Shown here piece after piece: positions 1-7,116 of a stretch of 24,288 bases of DNA. Location of the stretch: NCBI GenBank assembly GCA_018241865.1, contig JAFECY010000280.1, positions 1 through 24,288 on the forward strand, given 5' to 3'. Below the pieces are notes generated by a model. The model worked only from the letters and a program-made list of their open reading frames with translations. It had not been told where the DNA came from and did not search any database. The DNA comes from Pseudomonadota bacterium (lineage in GTDB: Bacteria; Pseudomonadota; Gammaproteobacteria; Burkholderiales; Burkholderiaceae_D). Each line of letters starts with the position of its first letter. The stretch's first letter is position 1. The position numbers and the translations under genes were made by a program.

Positions 1-41
1 AGGGGAGGGAACAAAACCTGTTCGCCGTGTCGCCGTGGTTA
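1..41. repeat. Right-hand end of a composite A/B intergenic repeat
   Basis: The window opens inside a dispersed repeat. Positions 1-9 match the end of the GC-rich B module (compare 9648-9656) and 21-40 read TTCGCCGTGTCGCCGTGGTT, the right arm of the A module seen again near 1991-2019 and 3617-3644. The left half lies outside the window. The rest of the stretch up to the EamA stop codon (42-83) shows nothing recognisable. Confidence 0.8.
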
Positions 42-83
42 AAGATTACGCATTGATTGTAATCCTTCCATTTTGTTCCCGGC

Positions 84-1007
84 TCAAGTCTTCTTGCGCG
101 ACAGCAGATAAATCCCCAACAAGACCAGCGCCGTGCCAGCAAGCTGGATCGCGGTGATCGGCTCGCCCAAAATCAGGGCGGCAAGAAACAAGGTCGATAC
201 CGGGCCGATCATGCCGGCTTGCGAAGCGCTGGCTGCGCCTATCCGCGCGACGCCCCACATGGTCAGGAACACCGGCAACGCCGTGCAAAACGCCGCATTG
301 ATAAGCGACAGGCCATACACCGCCAGCGGCTGCACCAGCATGGCGACCGGACGCAGCAGAAAGAATTGGCCGATGCAGGCCACGCTGGAGACGCACATCG
401 CATACGCCACTAATCGCAGCGTGCCGACTTTTTTGACCATCTCACCCGACATCAGCAGATACAGCGCATACGAGATCGCGCTGCCCAGCACCAGCGCGCC
501 GCCCAGCCAGATATTGCTGCCGCCGTGGCGCACGTCGTGGAGGAAGACCAGCACCATGCCAAGATAAGAAGTCGCCAGCGCCGCCCATTCGACCCGGCTA
601 ATTTTTTTCTTGAGAAAGAAAAAAGAAATCAGCAGGATGAAGGAAGGTGTGAGGAACAGAATCAAGCGTTCCAGACCGGCCGAGATGTATTGCAGGCCGA
701 GGAAATCGAGGAAGCTCGACAGGTAATAACCGACCAGTCCGAGCAACACGATGCGCAGGCGATCGGCGTTCGACAGCGGCGTTGCGGTGCGTGCCTGCCA
801 CAGTGCGACGGCGGCGAAAAACGGCAGCGCAAACAACATACGAAACATGATGAGCGTGACCGCATCGACATGGTAGCGGTAGATCAGCTTGGCGACGATG
901 GCCTTGGCGGAGAAAAAGACCGCGCCGGCGATCGCAATGCTCAGCCCGGTCAGGTAGGCGCGGCGGGCGGTGGCGGTGGTGGCGGTAGGTAAAGCGGAAA
1001 CAGACAT
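84..1007 (-). CDS. EamA/DMT-family inner-membrane transporter
   Basis: The 307-residue protein is almost entirely hydrophobic, with about ten predicted membrane helices arranged as two EamA repeats. This is the usual size and layout of drug/metabolite transporter exporters. The second repeat carries the family-like stretch with GLQYISAGLERLI before it and the ILGEPITAIQLAGTALVLLG end. The protein ends in a short basic tail (SRKKT). Such proteins export amino acids, metabolites or drugs across the inner membrane, but the substrate cannot be told from sequence. I chose the ATG at 1007. An in-frame GTG at 1031 would add eight residues, and neither start has a clear Shine-Dalgarno sequence. It is divergent from yebC, with about 205 bp between them, and stands alone as a transcription unit here. 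Confidence 0.85.
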   Translation of the reverse strand: MSVSALPTATTATARRAYLTGLSIAIAGAVFFSAKAIVAKLIYRYHVDAVTLIMFRMLFALPFFAAVALWQARTATPLSNADRLRIVLLGLVGYYLSSFLDFLGLQYISAGLERLILFLTPSFILLISFFFLKKKISRVEWAALATSYLGMVLVFLHDVRHGGSNIWLGGALVLGSAISYALYLLMSGEMVKKVGTLRLVAYAMCVSSVACIGQFFLLRPVAMLVQPLAVYGLSLINAAFCTALPVFLTMWGVARIGAASASQAGMIGPVSTLFLAALILGEPITAIQLAGTALVLLGIYLLSRKKT

Positions 1008-1099
1008 GACAGGATTGTAAGCCTTGCGCACGATTCATGCTGCAGAGCAAGTCCGCGCCAGCAATGCGCAATTCCCGGTCATTTTTGCAGGGTGCGGTA

Positions 1100-1108
1100 T
1101 GGTAAAAT
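1100..1108 (+). promoter_or_regulatory. Possible extended -10 promoter of yebC
   Basis: TGGTAAAAT fits an extended -10 element (TG-n-TAAAAT) about 105 bp before the yebC start, in the only sizeable gap upstream of the rightward gene series. No good -35 hexamer stands at the usual distance. This is a pattern match only. Confidence 0.35.
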
Positions 1109-1212
1109 CCCGCTTCTTTCTTTGCACCGTTTCCCCTGTTTTTTCCCGAACGGCGCGGCGTTTTCCCGCCCCGCCGGATGCGGTGTGCACCAATGTTTTT
1201 GGAGAAGTCGTC

Positions 1213-1938
1213 ATGGCTGGACACAGCAAATGGGCCAATATCAAGCATAAAAAAGCCGCCACCGACGCCAAGCGCGGCAAAATCTGGACGCGACTCATCA
1301 AGGAAATCACCGTCGCAGCACGCATGGGCGGCGGCGACATCGCGGCCAATCCACGCCTGCGACTGGCGATCGACAAGGCGGCCGACGCCAACATGCCGAA
1401 GGACAACGTGCAGCGCGCGATCCAGCGCGGCACCGGCGGCTTGGACGGCGCGAACTACGAAGAAATCCGCTACGAAGGTTATGGCATCAACGGCGCAGCG
1501 ATCATCGTCGATTGCATGACCGACAACCGCGTGCGTACCGTGGCGGAAGTGCGCCATGCCTTCTCCAAATTCGGCGGCAACATGGGCACCGAAGGCTCGG
1601 TCGCTTTTCTGTTCAAGCATTGCGGCCAATTGCTCTACGCGCCCGGCACCAATGAAGACGCCCTGATGGAAGCGGCGCTGGAAGCCGGCGCGGAAGACGT
1701 GATCACCGACGACGAAGGCGGCATCGAAGTGCTGACCCCGCCGCATGATTTTTCCATCATCAAAGATGCGCTGGAAAAAGCCGGCTTCAAGACCGAGATG
1801 GCCGAAGTCGTCATGAAACCGACCACCGAAACCGTCTTCGCCGGCGAGGATGGGCAAAAGATGCAGAAGCTGCTCGATGCGTTGGAAAACTTGGATGACG
1901 TGCAAGAGGTCTATAGCAACGCGCTCATCGAAGAGTAA
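1213..1938 (+). CDS. yebC: YebC/TACO1-family translation-related regulator
   Basis: The 241-residue cytoplasmic protein begins with the highly conserved [18 protein letters not shown] and continues with [13 protein letters not shown] and the [16 protein letters not shown] block, all hallmarks of the YebC/TACO1 family at the expected length. Members have been described as DNA-binding transcriptional regulators and, more recently, as ribosome-associated factors that help translation of difficult peptide stretches. The sequence does not say which applies here. The ATG at 1213 is fixed by the conserved N terminus and by GGAG at 1201-1204. It is followed by an A-type inverted repeat and then purD. 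Confidence 0.95.
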   Translation: MAGHSKWANIKHKKAATDAKRGKIWTRLIKEITVAARMGGGDIAANPRLRLAIDKAADANMPKDNVQRAIQRGTGGLDGANYEEIRYEGYGINGAAIIVDCMTDNRVRTVAEVRHAFSKFGGNMGTEGSVAFLFKHCGQLLYAPGTNEDALMEAALEAGAEDVITDDEGGIEVLTPPHDFSIIKDALEKAGFKTEMAEVVMKPTTETVFAGEDGQKMQKLLDALENLDDVQEVYSNALIEE

Positions 1939-1943
1939 ACCCT

Positions 1944-2020
1944 GAACCACGGCGAACACGACGATCACGGCGCAATGCAAAAACGGTTTTTCGCCGTGTT
2001 CGCCGTGCCCGCCGTGGTTA
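1944..2020. repeat. A-module inverted repeat between yebC and purD
   Basis: The left arm (1944-1972) and right arm (1991-2019) are near-perfect reverse complements with only a few mismatches, separated by 18 bases. Each arm is itself a 9-bp-period repeat: three successive CACGGCG-type units on the left and three CGCCGTG-type units on the right. A transcript would fold into a long hairpin. No B module lies inside. It begins six bases after the yebC stop and ends about 38 bp before purD, so it could shape the yebC 3' end, but there is no clear terminator T-run after it. Confidence 0.88.
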
Positions 2021-2057
2021 GAAAATTTTTAACTGAATCCCCGATAACTTCCTCATC

Positions 2058-3332
2058 ATGAAAATTCTGGTAGTAGGATCAGGCGGCCGCGAACACGCGC
2101 TGGCCTGGAAAATCGCCCAATCGCCGCGCATCCAGATGGTGTACGTGGCGCCCGGCAACGGCGGCACCGCGCTCGATCCGCATCTGCAAAATGTGCCGAT
2201 CAGCGACCCGGCCGCGCTGGCGCAATTCGTCATCCAAGAAAACATCGCACTGACCGTGGTCGGCCCGGAAACCCCGCTGGCGGCTGGCATCGTCAATATT
2301 TTCCGCGAACAGAATCTGAAAATTTTCGGCCCGACCAAAGAAGCCGCGCAACTGGAAAGCTCGAAAGATTTCGCCAAGGCTTTCATGCAGCGCCACGGCA
2401 TCCCGACTGCCGAATACCAGACCTTCGCCGACGTCAAAGCGGCGCACGATTACATCGACCAAAAAGGCGCACCGATCGTCATCAAGGCAGATGGTTTGGC
2501 TGCCGGCAAAGGCGTGGTGGTGGCCATGTCGCTCGATGAAGCACATGCCGCCGTCGATATGATGCTGTCGGATAACAAGCTCGGTGATGCCGGCGCCCGC
2601 GTGGTGATCGAGGAATTTCTCGACGGCGAGGAAGCCAGCTTCATCGTCATGGTCGATGGCAAGAACATCTTGCCGCTCGCCACCAGCCAAGACCACAAGC
2701 GCCTGCAAGACAACGACCAAGGCCCGAACACCGGCGGCATGGGCGCTTACTCGCCGGCGCCGATCGTCACCCCGGCGCTGCACGCGAAGGTCATGCGCGA
2801 AATCATCCAGCCCACCGTGCAAGGCATGGCCAAGGATGGCATTCCCTTCACCGGCTTTTTGTATGCCGGTCTGATGATCGACAAGAGCGGCAATGCCAAG
2901 ACCCTGGAATTCAATTGCCGCATGGGCGACCCGGAAACCCAGCCGATCATGGCACGCCTGAAAACCGATTTCCTGACCGTGGCCGAACATGCGGTCAACG
3001 GCACCTTGAACGAAATCGAATTGGAATGGGATCGCCGCACCGCGCTGGGCGTGGTGCTGGCCGCCGCCGGCTACCCGGATGCGCCGCGCAAGGGCGATAC
3101 GATTACCGGCATCCCGGTCGAGACTGCGGATTACGTGACTTTCCATGCCGGCACGAGCTTCGCCGGCGGCAAGCTGACGACATCCGGCGGCCGCGTGCTG
3201 TGCGTAGTCGGGCTGGGCGACAGCGTCAAGATGGCGCAACGTCAGGCTTATGCGGCGGCGGATCAGATCAAGTTCGACGGCATGCAGTTTCGTCGTGATA
3301 TTGGCTGGCGGGCGTTGAAGCGGCCGGGGTGA
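2058..3332 (+). CDS. purD: Phosphoribosylamine-glycine ligase (GARS)
   Basis: The 424-residue protein catalyses the second step of purine synthesis, joining glycine to 5-phosphoribosylamine with ATP to make GAR. The N-terminal domain starts MKILVVGSGGREHALAWKIA. The ATP-grasp domain has IKADGLAAGKGVVVA (about residue 141 onward), the glycine-rich NTGGMGAYSPAP block and the metal/nucleotide site LEFNCRMGDPETQ. Length and motif order match the family. There is no strong Shine-Dalgarno before the ATG, but the conserved N terminus leaves little doubt about the start. Repeats flank it on both sides (1944-2020 and 3348-3644), so it probably has its own transcript or reads through from yebC. Confidence 0.97.
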   Translation: MKILVVGSGGREHALAWKIAQSPRIQMVYVAPGNGGTALDPHLQNVPISDPAALAQFVIQENIALTVVGPETPLAAGIVNIFREQNLKIFGPTKEAAQLESSKDFAKAFMQRHGIPTAEYQTFADVKAAHDYIDQKGAPIVIKADGLAAGKGVVVAMSLDEAHAAVDMMLSDNKLGDAGARVVIEEFLDGEEASFIVMVDGKNILPLATSQDHKRLQDNDQGPNTGGMGAYSPAPIVTPALHAKVMREIIQPTVQGMAKDGIPFTGFLYAGLMIDKSGNAKTLEFNCRMGDPETQPIMARLKTDFLTVAEHAVNGTLNEIELEWDRRTALGVVLAAAGYPDAPRKGDTITGIPVETADYVTFHAGTSFAGGKLTTSGGRVLCVVGLGDSVKMAQRQAYAAADQIKFDGMQFRRDIGWRALKRPG

Positions 3333-3347
3333 TGTTGAAAAATTTTT

Positions 3348-3644
3348 GAACCACGGCGGACAAAGACTTTTGAACCACGGCGAACACGGCGAAAAACCTC
3401 CGATGCTTTTCTCCCTCCCCTTCAAGGGGAGGGCCGGGGGCAAAGCAGGGAATTCTGGCGGCATGCCGCCAGCCTGCGTAGCAGTATCCGCTTGCAAGCG
3501 GATACGCGCCCTGCAAGGGGGGATGGGTTTCAACGCCGCGCAGATTTTTACCCCATCCCCATCCCAACCTTCCCCTTGAAGGGGAAGGGGCGTACCGAGG
3601 ACGCAGCGAAGGTTTTTCGCCGTGTCGCCGTGCCCGCCGTGGTT
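3348..3644. repeat. Nested composite A-B-C-B-A intergenic repeat
   Basis: This fills most of the 341-bp gap between purD and hemF. The outer A module has its left arm at 3372-3392, with an extra partial copy at 3348-3360, and its right arm at 3617-3644. Inside it, B arms lie at about 3412-3440 and 3550-3590, with mirror cores CCCCTTCAAGGGG and CCCCTTGAAGGGG. Inside B, a roughly 70-bp C module (3445-3514) is bounded by GCAGGG and CCCTGC and holds two perfect palindromes, 3455-3472 (18 bp) and 3484-3505 (22 bp). No convincing gene lies here. Confidence 0.88.
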
Positions 3645-3673
3645 AACCCGATTTTGATTTTGCACCACCACCC

Positions 3674-4576
3674 ATGACCATCTCCTCCACCCCCGTCAGA
3701 ACCTATCTGCTCGACCTGCAGGCGCGCATCGTCGCCGGTCTGGAAGCGGCCGATGGCAAGCCGTTCATCGTCGATAGCTGGCAGCGCGCCGAAGGCGGTG
3801 GCGGCATTTCGCGCATCATCGAGGAAGGCAATGTGTTCGAGCGCGGCGGCGTCGGCTTTTCGCATGTGACCGGCAAAAACCTGCCGCCTTCGGCTGCTGC
3901 CAACCGCCCGGAAATCGCCGGACGCGGCTGGGAAGCGATGGGCGTGTCGCTGGTGCTGCATCCGCGCAATCCCTATGCACCGACGGTGCACATGAATGTG
4001 CGCTTCTTCACCGCGATCAAGGAAGGCGAGGAGCCGGTGTGGTGGTTCGGCGGCGGCATGGATCTGACGCCGTATTACGGCTTCGAGGACGATGCGCGGC
4101 ATTTTCATCAGACGTGCAAGGATGCGCTACAACCCTTCGGCGACGATCTGCATCCGCGCTTCAAGCAATGGTGCGACGAGTATTTTTTCTTGAAACATCG
4201 CAATGAAGCGCGTGGCGTCGGTGGGATTTTTTTCGATGACTTCCATGCGCTCGGTTTCGCGCAAAGTTTCGCCATGCTGCAAAGCGTCGGCGATGCTTTC
4301 CTGCCGGCCTATCTGCCTATCCTCGCACGACGCAAGGATATCGCTTATGGCGAACGCGAGCGCAATTTTCAAGCCTACCGACGCGGGCGCTATGTCGAAT
4401 TCAATCTGGTATTCGACCGCGGCACCCTGTTCGGTCTGCAATCGGGCGGGCGCACCGAATCGATCCTGATGTCGCTGCCGCCGGTGGTGAAGTGGCGCTA
4501 CAACTGGTCGCCGCAGGATGACACGCCGGAAGCGAAACTCTACAGCGATTTCCTGCGCGCGCGGGACTGGGTGTAA
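3674..4576 (+). CDS. hemF: Aerobic coproporphyrinogen-III oxidase
   Basis: The 300-residue enzyme uses oxygen to decarboxylate two propionate side chains of coproporphyrinogen III in haem synthesis, in the cytoplasm. The family signatures are all present: [20 protein letters not shown] (residues 41-60), the [13 protein letters not shown] segment, [18 protein letters not shown] (123-140), [19 protein letters not shown] and [20 protein letters not shown]. Histidines 96, 106, 145 and 175 stand where the E. coli enzyme has its conserved histidines. Length is normal. The stop codon shares one base with the nadD start (TAATG), so the two genes are probably translationally coupled. Presence of HemF implies growth with oxygen. 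Confidence 0.97.
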   Translation: MTISSTPVRTYLLDLQARIVAGLEAADGKPFIVDSWQRAEGGGGISRIIEEGNVFERGGVGFSHVTGKNLPPSAAANRPEIAGRGWEAMGVSLVLHPRNPYAPTVHMNVRFFTAIKEGEEPVWWFGGGMDLTPYYGFEDDARHFHQTCKDALQPFGDDLHPRFKQWCDEYFFLKHRNEARGVGGIFFDDFHALGFAQSFAMLQSVGDAFLPAYLPILARRKDIAYGERERNFQAYRRGRYVEFNLVFDRGTLFGLQSGGRTESILMSLPPVVKWRYNWSPQDDTPEAKLYSDFLRARDWV

Positions 4577-5229
4577 TGGCCGTCATCGCCCTGCTCGGTG
4601 GCAGCTTCGACCCGGTGCATGCCGGCCATGTCGCGCTGACCGAGCGCATGGCCGATTTGCTGCAGCCGGACAGCCTGCGTCTGATCCCGGCCGGTAATCC
4701 TTGGCAAAAACCGCACAGCCTAGCACCAGCGACGGATCGCATCGCCATGTTGGAACGAGCGTTCGCCGGCATGCCGCTGCCGGTGATGATCGACCGTCAG
4801 GAAATCGAGCGCGCCGGCCCCAGCTACGCCATCGACACCCTGCGCGCCATCCGCGCCGAAGTGGGCGCGGAAACGTCGTTGGTTTTTCTGATCGGCGCCG
4901 ATCAACTACAGCAATTGCACACCTGGCGCGATTGGCGGCAACTGTTCGATTTGGCGCATTTCTGCGTCGCTTCGCGCCCCGGTTTTTCCCTCGACGCGGC
5001 GCAACTGGCAGCGGAAATTCGGGAAGCATGCAACCAGCGTACAGGCACGGTTGCTGATCTGCGTGCGCAGCCGGCCGGCCGCATCGTGCTCGATGCCGGG
5101 CTGGCGTTCGACGTGTCTTCGACCGCAATCCGTCTGGCGCTTCAGCAGGGAAAACGCCTGACCGAGCTGGGACTGGTGCCGGACGCAGTGTTAGACTATA
5201 TTCAACAGCATCATCTTTACCAACATTAA
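4576..5229 (+). CDS. nadD: Nicotinate-nucleotide adenylyltransferase
   Basis: The 217-residue enzyme transfers AMP from ATP to nicotinate mononucleotide, making deamido-NAD in NAD synthesis. It has the nucleotidyltransferase signature GGSFDPVHAGH at residues 8-18, with the ATP-binding HxGH, and the second signature SSTAIR at 181-186. Length fits the family. The ATG overlaps the hemF stop by one base and no separate Shine-Dalgarno is evident, so it likely depends on hemF translation. nadD followed by rsfS and rlmH is a widely conserved order. Confidence 0.96.
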   Translation: MAVIALLGGSFDPVHAGHVALTERMADLLQPDSLRLIPAGNPWQKPHSLAPATDRIAMLERAFAGMPLPVMIDRQEIERAGPSYAIDTLRAIRAEVGAETSLVFLIGADQLQQLHTWRDWRQLFDLAHFCVASRPGFSLDAAQLAAEIREACNQRTGTVADLRAQPAGRIVLDAGLAFDVSSTAIRLALQQGKRLTELGLVPDAVLDYIQQHHLYQH

Positions 5230-5249
5230 GTTACCCACACCAAGCCCGC

Positions 5250-5861
5250 ATGGATATCAAGAAACTGCAAGCGCTCGTCATAGACGCCCTCGAAGATGTC
5301 AAAGCACAAGACATTCGTGTTTACGACACCACCCATCTGACCAGCCTGTTCGACCGCCTCGCCATCGCCTCCGGCACATCCAATCGCCAAACCAAGGCAT
5401 TGGCCGCGTCGGTGCGCGACAAGGTCAAGGAAAACGGCGGCCACATCGTCAGCATCGAAGGCGAAGACACCGGCGAATGGGTGCTGGTCGATCTGGGCGA
5501 CATGATCGTCCACATCATGCAGCCGGCGATCCGCGACTACTACCGTCTGGAAGAAATCTGGGGCGACAAAGAAGTCAAGTTCGGCGCGGCCAAGCGCACT
5601 GCCAAACGCACGGCATCCGAACCGATGGACGGTCCGGCCAAGAAAGTCGGACGTCACCTCGCCGCCAGCCAGACCACGCTCGACGAGGACAAGCCCAAGC
5701 GCGCCCCGCGCAAGACGGCAAGCACAAGCGCGCCCGCCGCCAAGAAAGCCGCGCCACGGAAAACTGCAAATAAAACCGCAAGTAAAAGCGCCGGCACAAC
5801 CGTCAAGGTCGCCACCCGCAAGAGTCCGGCCAAAAAATCGCCCGCCAAGAAGGCTGGCTGA
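5250..5861 (+). CDS. rsfS: Ribosomal silencing factor RsfS with a long basic tail
   Basis: Residues 1 to about 111 are the RsfS/Iojap/DUF143 domain: conserved [29 protein letters not shown] and [20 protein letters not shown], ending with [10 protein letters not shown]. RsfS binds ribosomal protein uL14 on the 50S subunit and blocks subunit joining during starvation. The family protein is usually about 105-130 residues, but this one runs to 203. Residues 113-203 form a low-complexity tail rich in Lys, Ala, Arg, Pro, Thr and Ser with [11 protein letters not shown]-type repeats, resembling the tails of histone H1-like proteins. The reading frame is continuous into the tail, so it is not a frameshift visible here. 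Gap to nadD is 20 bp and to rlmH 8 bp. Confidence 0.94.
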   Translation: MDIKKLQALVIDALEDVKAQDIRVYDTTHLTSLFDRLAIASGTSNRQTKALAASVRDKVKENGGHIVSIEGEDTGEWVLVDLGDMIVHIMQPAIRDYYRLEEIWGDKEVKFGAAKRTAKRTASEPMDGPAKKVGRHLAASQTTLDEDKPKRAPRKTASTSAPAAKKAAPRKTANKTASKSAGTTVKVATRKSPAKKSPAKKAG

Positions 5862-5869
5862 GTCCGCCG

Positions 5870-6340
5870 ATGCAATTGGTCATCGCCGCCGTCGGTCACA
5901 AAATGTCGGGCTGGATCGAGACCGCATTCGCCGAGTACGCCAAGCGTATGCCGCCGGAATGTCGGCTGGTGTTGAAGGAAATCAAGCCGGTCGAACGCGC
6001 CGGCGGCAAAACTGCCGAAACCGTGATGGCGGCCGAGCGCACCCGGATCGAAGCCGCCATCCCCAAGGGTTCGCGCATCGTCGCACTGGATGAGCGTGGC
6101 CGCGACCTGACCACCATGCAGTTGTCGCAGCAGCTCGCACAGTGGCAACAAGACGGCCGGGATGTTACATTCGTGATCGGCGGTGCCGACGGGCTGGATG
6201 CGCAGTGCAAAGCAGGCGCGGATATGTTGATTCGACTGTCGAGCCTGACGCTGCCGCACGGCATGGTGCGCGTGATTCTGGCCGAGCAGTTGTACCGCGC
6301 TTGGTCCATCTTGCAGAACCACCCCTATCACCGGGTATAA
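5870..6340 (+). CDS. rlmH: 23S rRNA pseudouridine-1915 N3-methyltransferase
   Basis: The 156-residue SPOUT-class methyltransferase modifies pseudouridine 1915 in helix 69 of 23S rRNA on assembled 70S ribosomes. The AdoMet-binding knot is seen as FVIGGADG (residues 101-108), followed by LAEQLYRAW (138-145), and the conserved C terminus HPYHR is at 151-155. Length is exactly as expected. It lies 8 bp after rsfS, in the conserved nadD-rsfS-rlmH order, and is surely cotranscribed with them. Confidence 0.96.
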   Translation: MQLVIAAVGHKMSGWIETAFAEYAKRMPPECRLVLKEIKPVERAGGKTAETVMAAERTRIEAAIPKGSRIVALDERGRDLTTMQLSQQLAQWQQDGRDVTFVIGGADGLDAQCKAGADMLIRLSSLTLPHGMVRVILAEQLYRAWSILQNHPYHRV

Positions 6341-6376
6341 AAAAACAGATAGCGACAGGTAAAGACAAAACGGCAC

Positions 6377-7012
6377 ATGAGACCGACCGATCAAAAAATT
6401 TATCTCGCCTCCAAAAGCGCGCGCCGGCGTGAGCTGCTGCGCCAGATTGGTGTCGAATTTGAATTGCTGATGCTGCGTGACCATACGCCGCGCGGCCCCG
6501 AAGTCAGCGAAGCCGTGCTTCCCAACGAACCAGCCAAGGATTACGTCGCCCGTGTGGCCTTGGCCAAAGCCGAGTTTGCCCATGAGTCGATGTTGTGGCG
6601 CAAACTGCCCGTGCGCCCGGTACTGGGAGCCGACACCACGGTAGTGGTCGATGGCCGCATCCTAGGCAAGCCGGCCGATTTTCAGGAAGCAGTCAACATG
6701 ATGAAGCTGCTGTCCGGCCGCACGCACCAAGTGATGACCAGCGTCGCCGTGCGCCATCTGGCTGAAACTTGGCAGATCACGCAATTGTCCGATGTCGCCT
6801 TCGCCGCGCTGAGCGACGAACAAATCAACAGTTACTGCCTGACGCAAGAACCCTACGACAAGGCTGGCGGCTACGCGATTCAAGGTATGGCGGCCATCTT
6901 CATCCAGGATATCGCCGGCAGTTATTCCGGCATCATGGGACTGCCTTTGTACGAAACCGCGCAACTGCTACAGCAAGCCGGCATTCGCACGCTGGCGCAA
7001 AGTCGCCACTGA
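6377..7012 (+). CDS. maf: Maf-family nucleoside triphosphate pyrophosphatase (YhdE type)
   Basis: The 211-residue protein belongs to the Maf/HAM1-like fold, which hydrolyses non-canonical or excess nucleoside triphosphates to the monophosphate plus pyrophosphate. It has the S-x-R-R-x-E-L signature as SARRREL (residues 14-20), the GADTTVV strand with the acidic residue D86, GKPADFQEA and the conserved EPYDKAGGYAIQG block (158-170), which favours the YhdE-like (dTTP/UTP) subfamily. It follows rlmH by 36 bp. The neighbour rng is also next to yhdE in E. coli, which supports the assignment. Confidence 0.93.
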   Translation: MRPTDQKIYLASKSARRRELLRQIGVEFELLMLRDHTPRGPEVSEAVLPNEPAKDYVARVALAKAEFAHESMLWRKLPVRPVLGADTTVVVDGRILGKPADFQEAVNMMKLLSGRTHQVMTSVAVRHLAETWQITQLSDVAFAALSDEQINSYCLTQEPYDKAGGYAIQGMAAIFIQDIAGSYSGIMGLPLYETAQLLQQAGIRTLAQSRH

Positions 7013-7017
7013 GGTTT

Positions 7018-7052
7018 CATTCCCGAGCCGACACGCAGTCGGCTCGGGAATG
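7018..7052 (+). promoter_or_regulatory. Perfect 15-bp stem-loop after maf
   Basis: Positions 7018-7032 and 7038-7052 are exact reverse complements (CATTCCCGAGCCGAC and its partner) around a 5-base loop. It starts five bases after the maf stop and lies about 65 bp before rng. No run of T follows, so it does not look like an ordinary intrinsic terminator. A 3'-end stabiliser, an RNase processing site or a regulatory hairpin for rng are the alternatives. Confidence 0.8.
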
Positions 7053-7060
7053 CATCCGCA

Positions 7061-7095
7061 GATGAATGTTCCGCACCGTGTGCGGTTGATTCATC
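7061..7095 (+). promoter_or_regulatory. Second stem-loop in the rng leader
   Basis: GATGAAT (7061-7067) pairs with ATTCATC (7089-7095), and CCGCAC (7071-7076) pairs with GTGCGG (7080-7085), with a symmetric 3 x 3 internal loop between the two helices and a 3-base apical loop. It ends 21 bases before the rng start codon and follows the first hairpin after eight bases. The two together occupy most of the 104-bp maf-rng gap. Confidence 0.7.
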
Positions 7096-7116
7096 ACAAC
7101 CCCATTTCACATTCCC

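Noticed and set aside
598..1980. A 460-codon minus-strand open frame across the EamA gene, the promoter gap and yebC
   Set aside because: It overlaps two well-supported genes in other frames and has no coherent domain.
1944..2020. 9-bp-period units considered as a CRISPR array
   Set aside because: The units are far too short, have no unique spacers, and form an inverted rather than direct array; no cas genes are present.
3412..3433. B-module palindromes considered as intrinsic terminators
   Set aside because: The GC-rich quasi-palindromes are not followed by T-runs, and they recur in inverted pairs at several sites, which fits a dispersed repeat better.
2079..3671. A 530-codon open frame on the minus strand opposite purD
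   Set aside because: It lies fully opposite the certain purD gene and the following repeat, has no family-like motifs, and reads as the Arg/His/Ala-rich shadow expected from GC-rich codon bias.
3346..3677. Short open frames inside the purD-hemF repeat
   Set aside because: They translate palindromes and repeat arms, have no ribosome-binding site and no known motif.
7018..7052. Stem-loop after maf considered as an intrinsic terminator
   Set aside because: The stem is excellent but no T-run follows, so I list it as a regulatory or processing structure instead.
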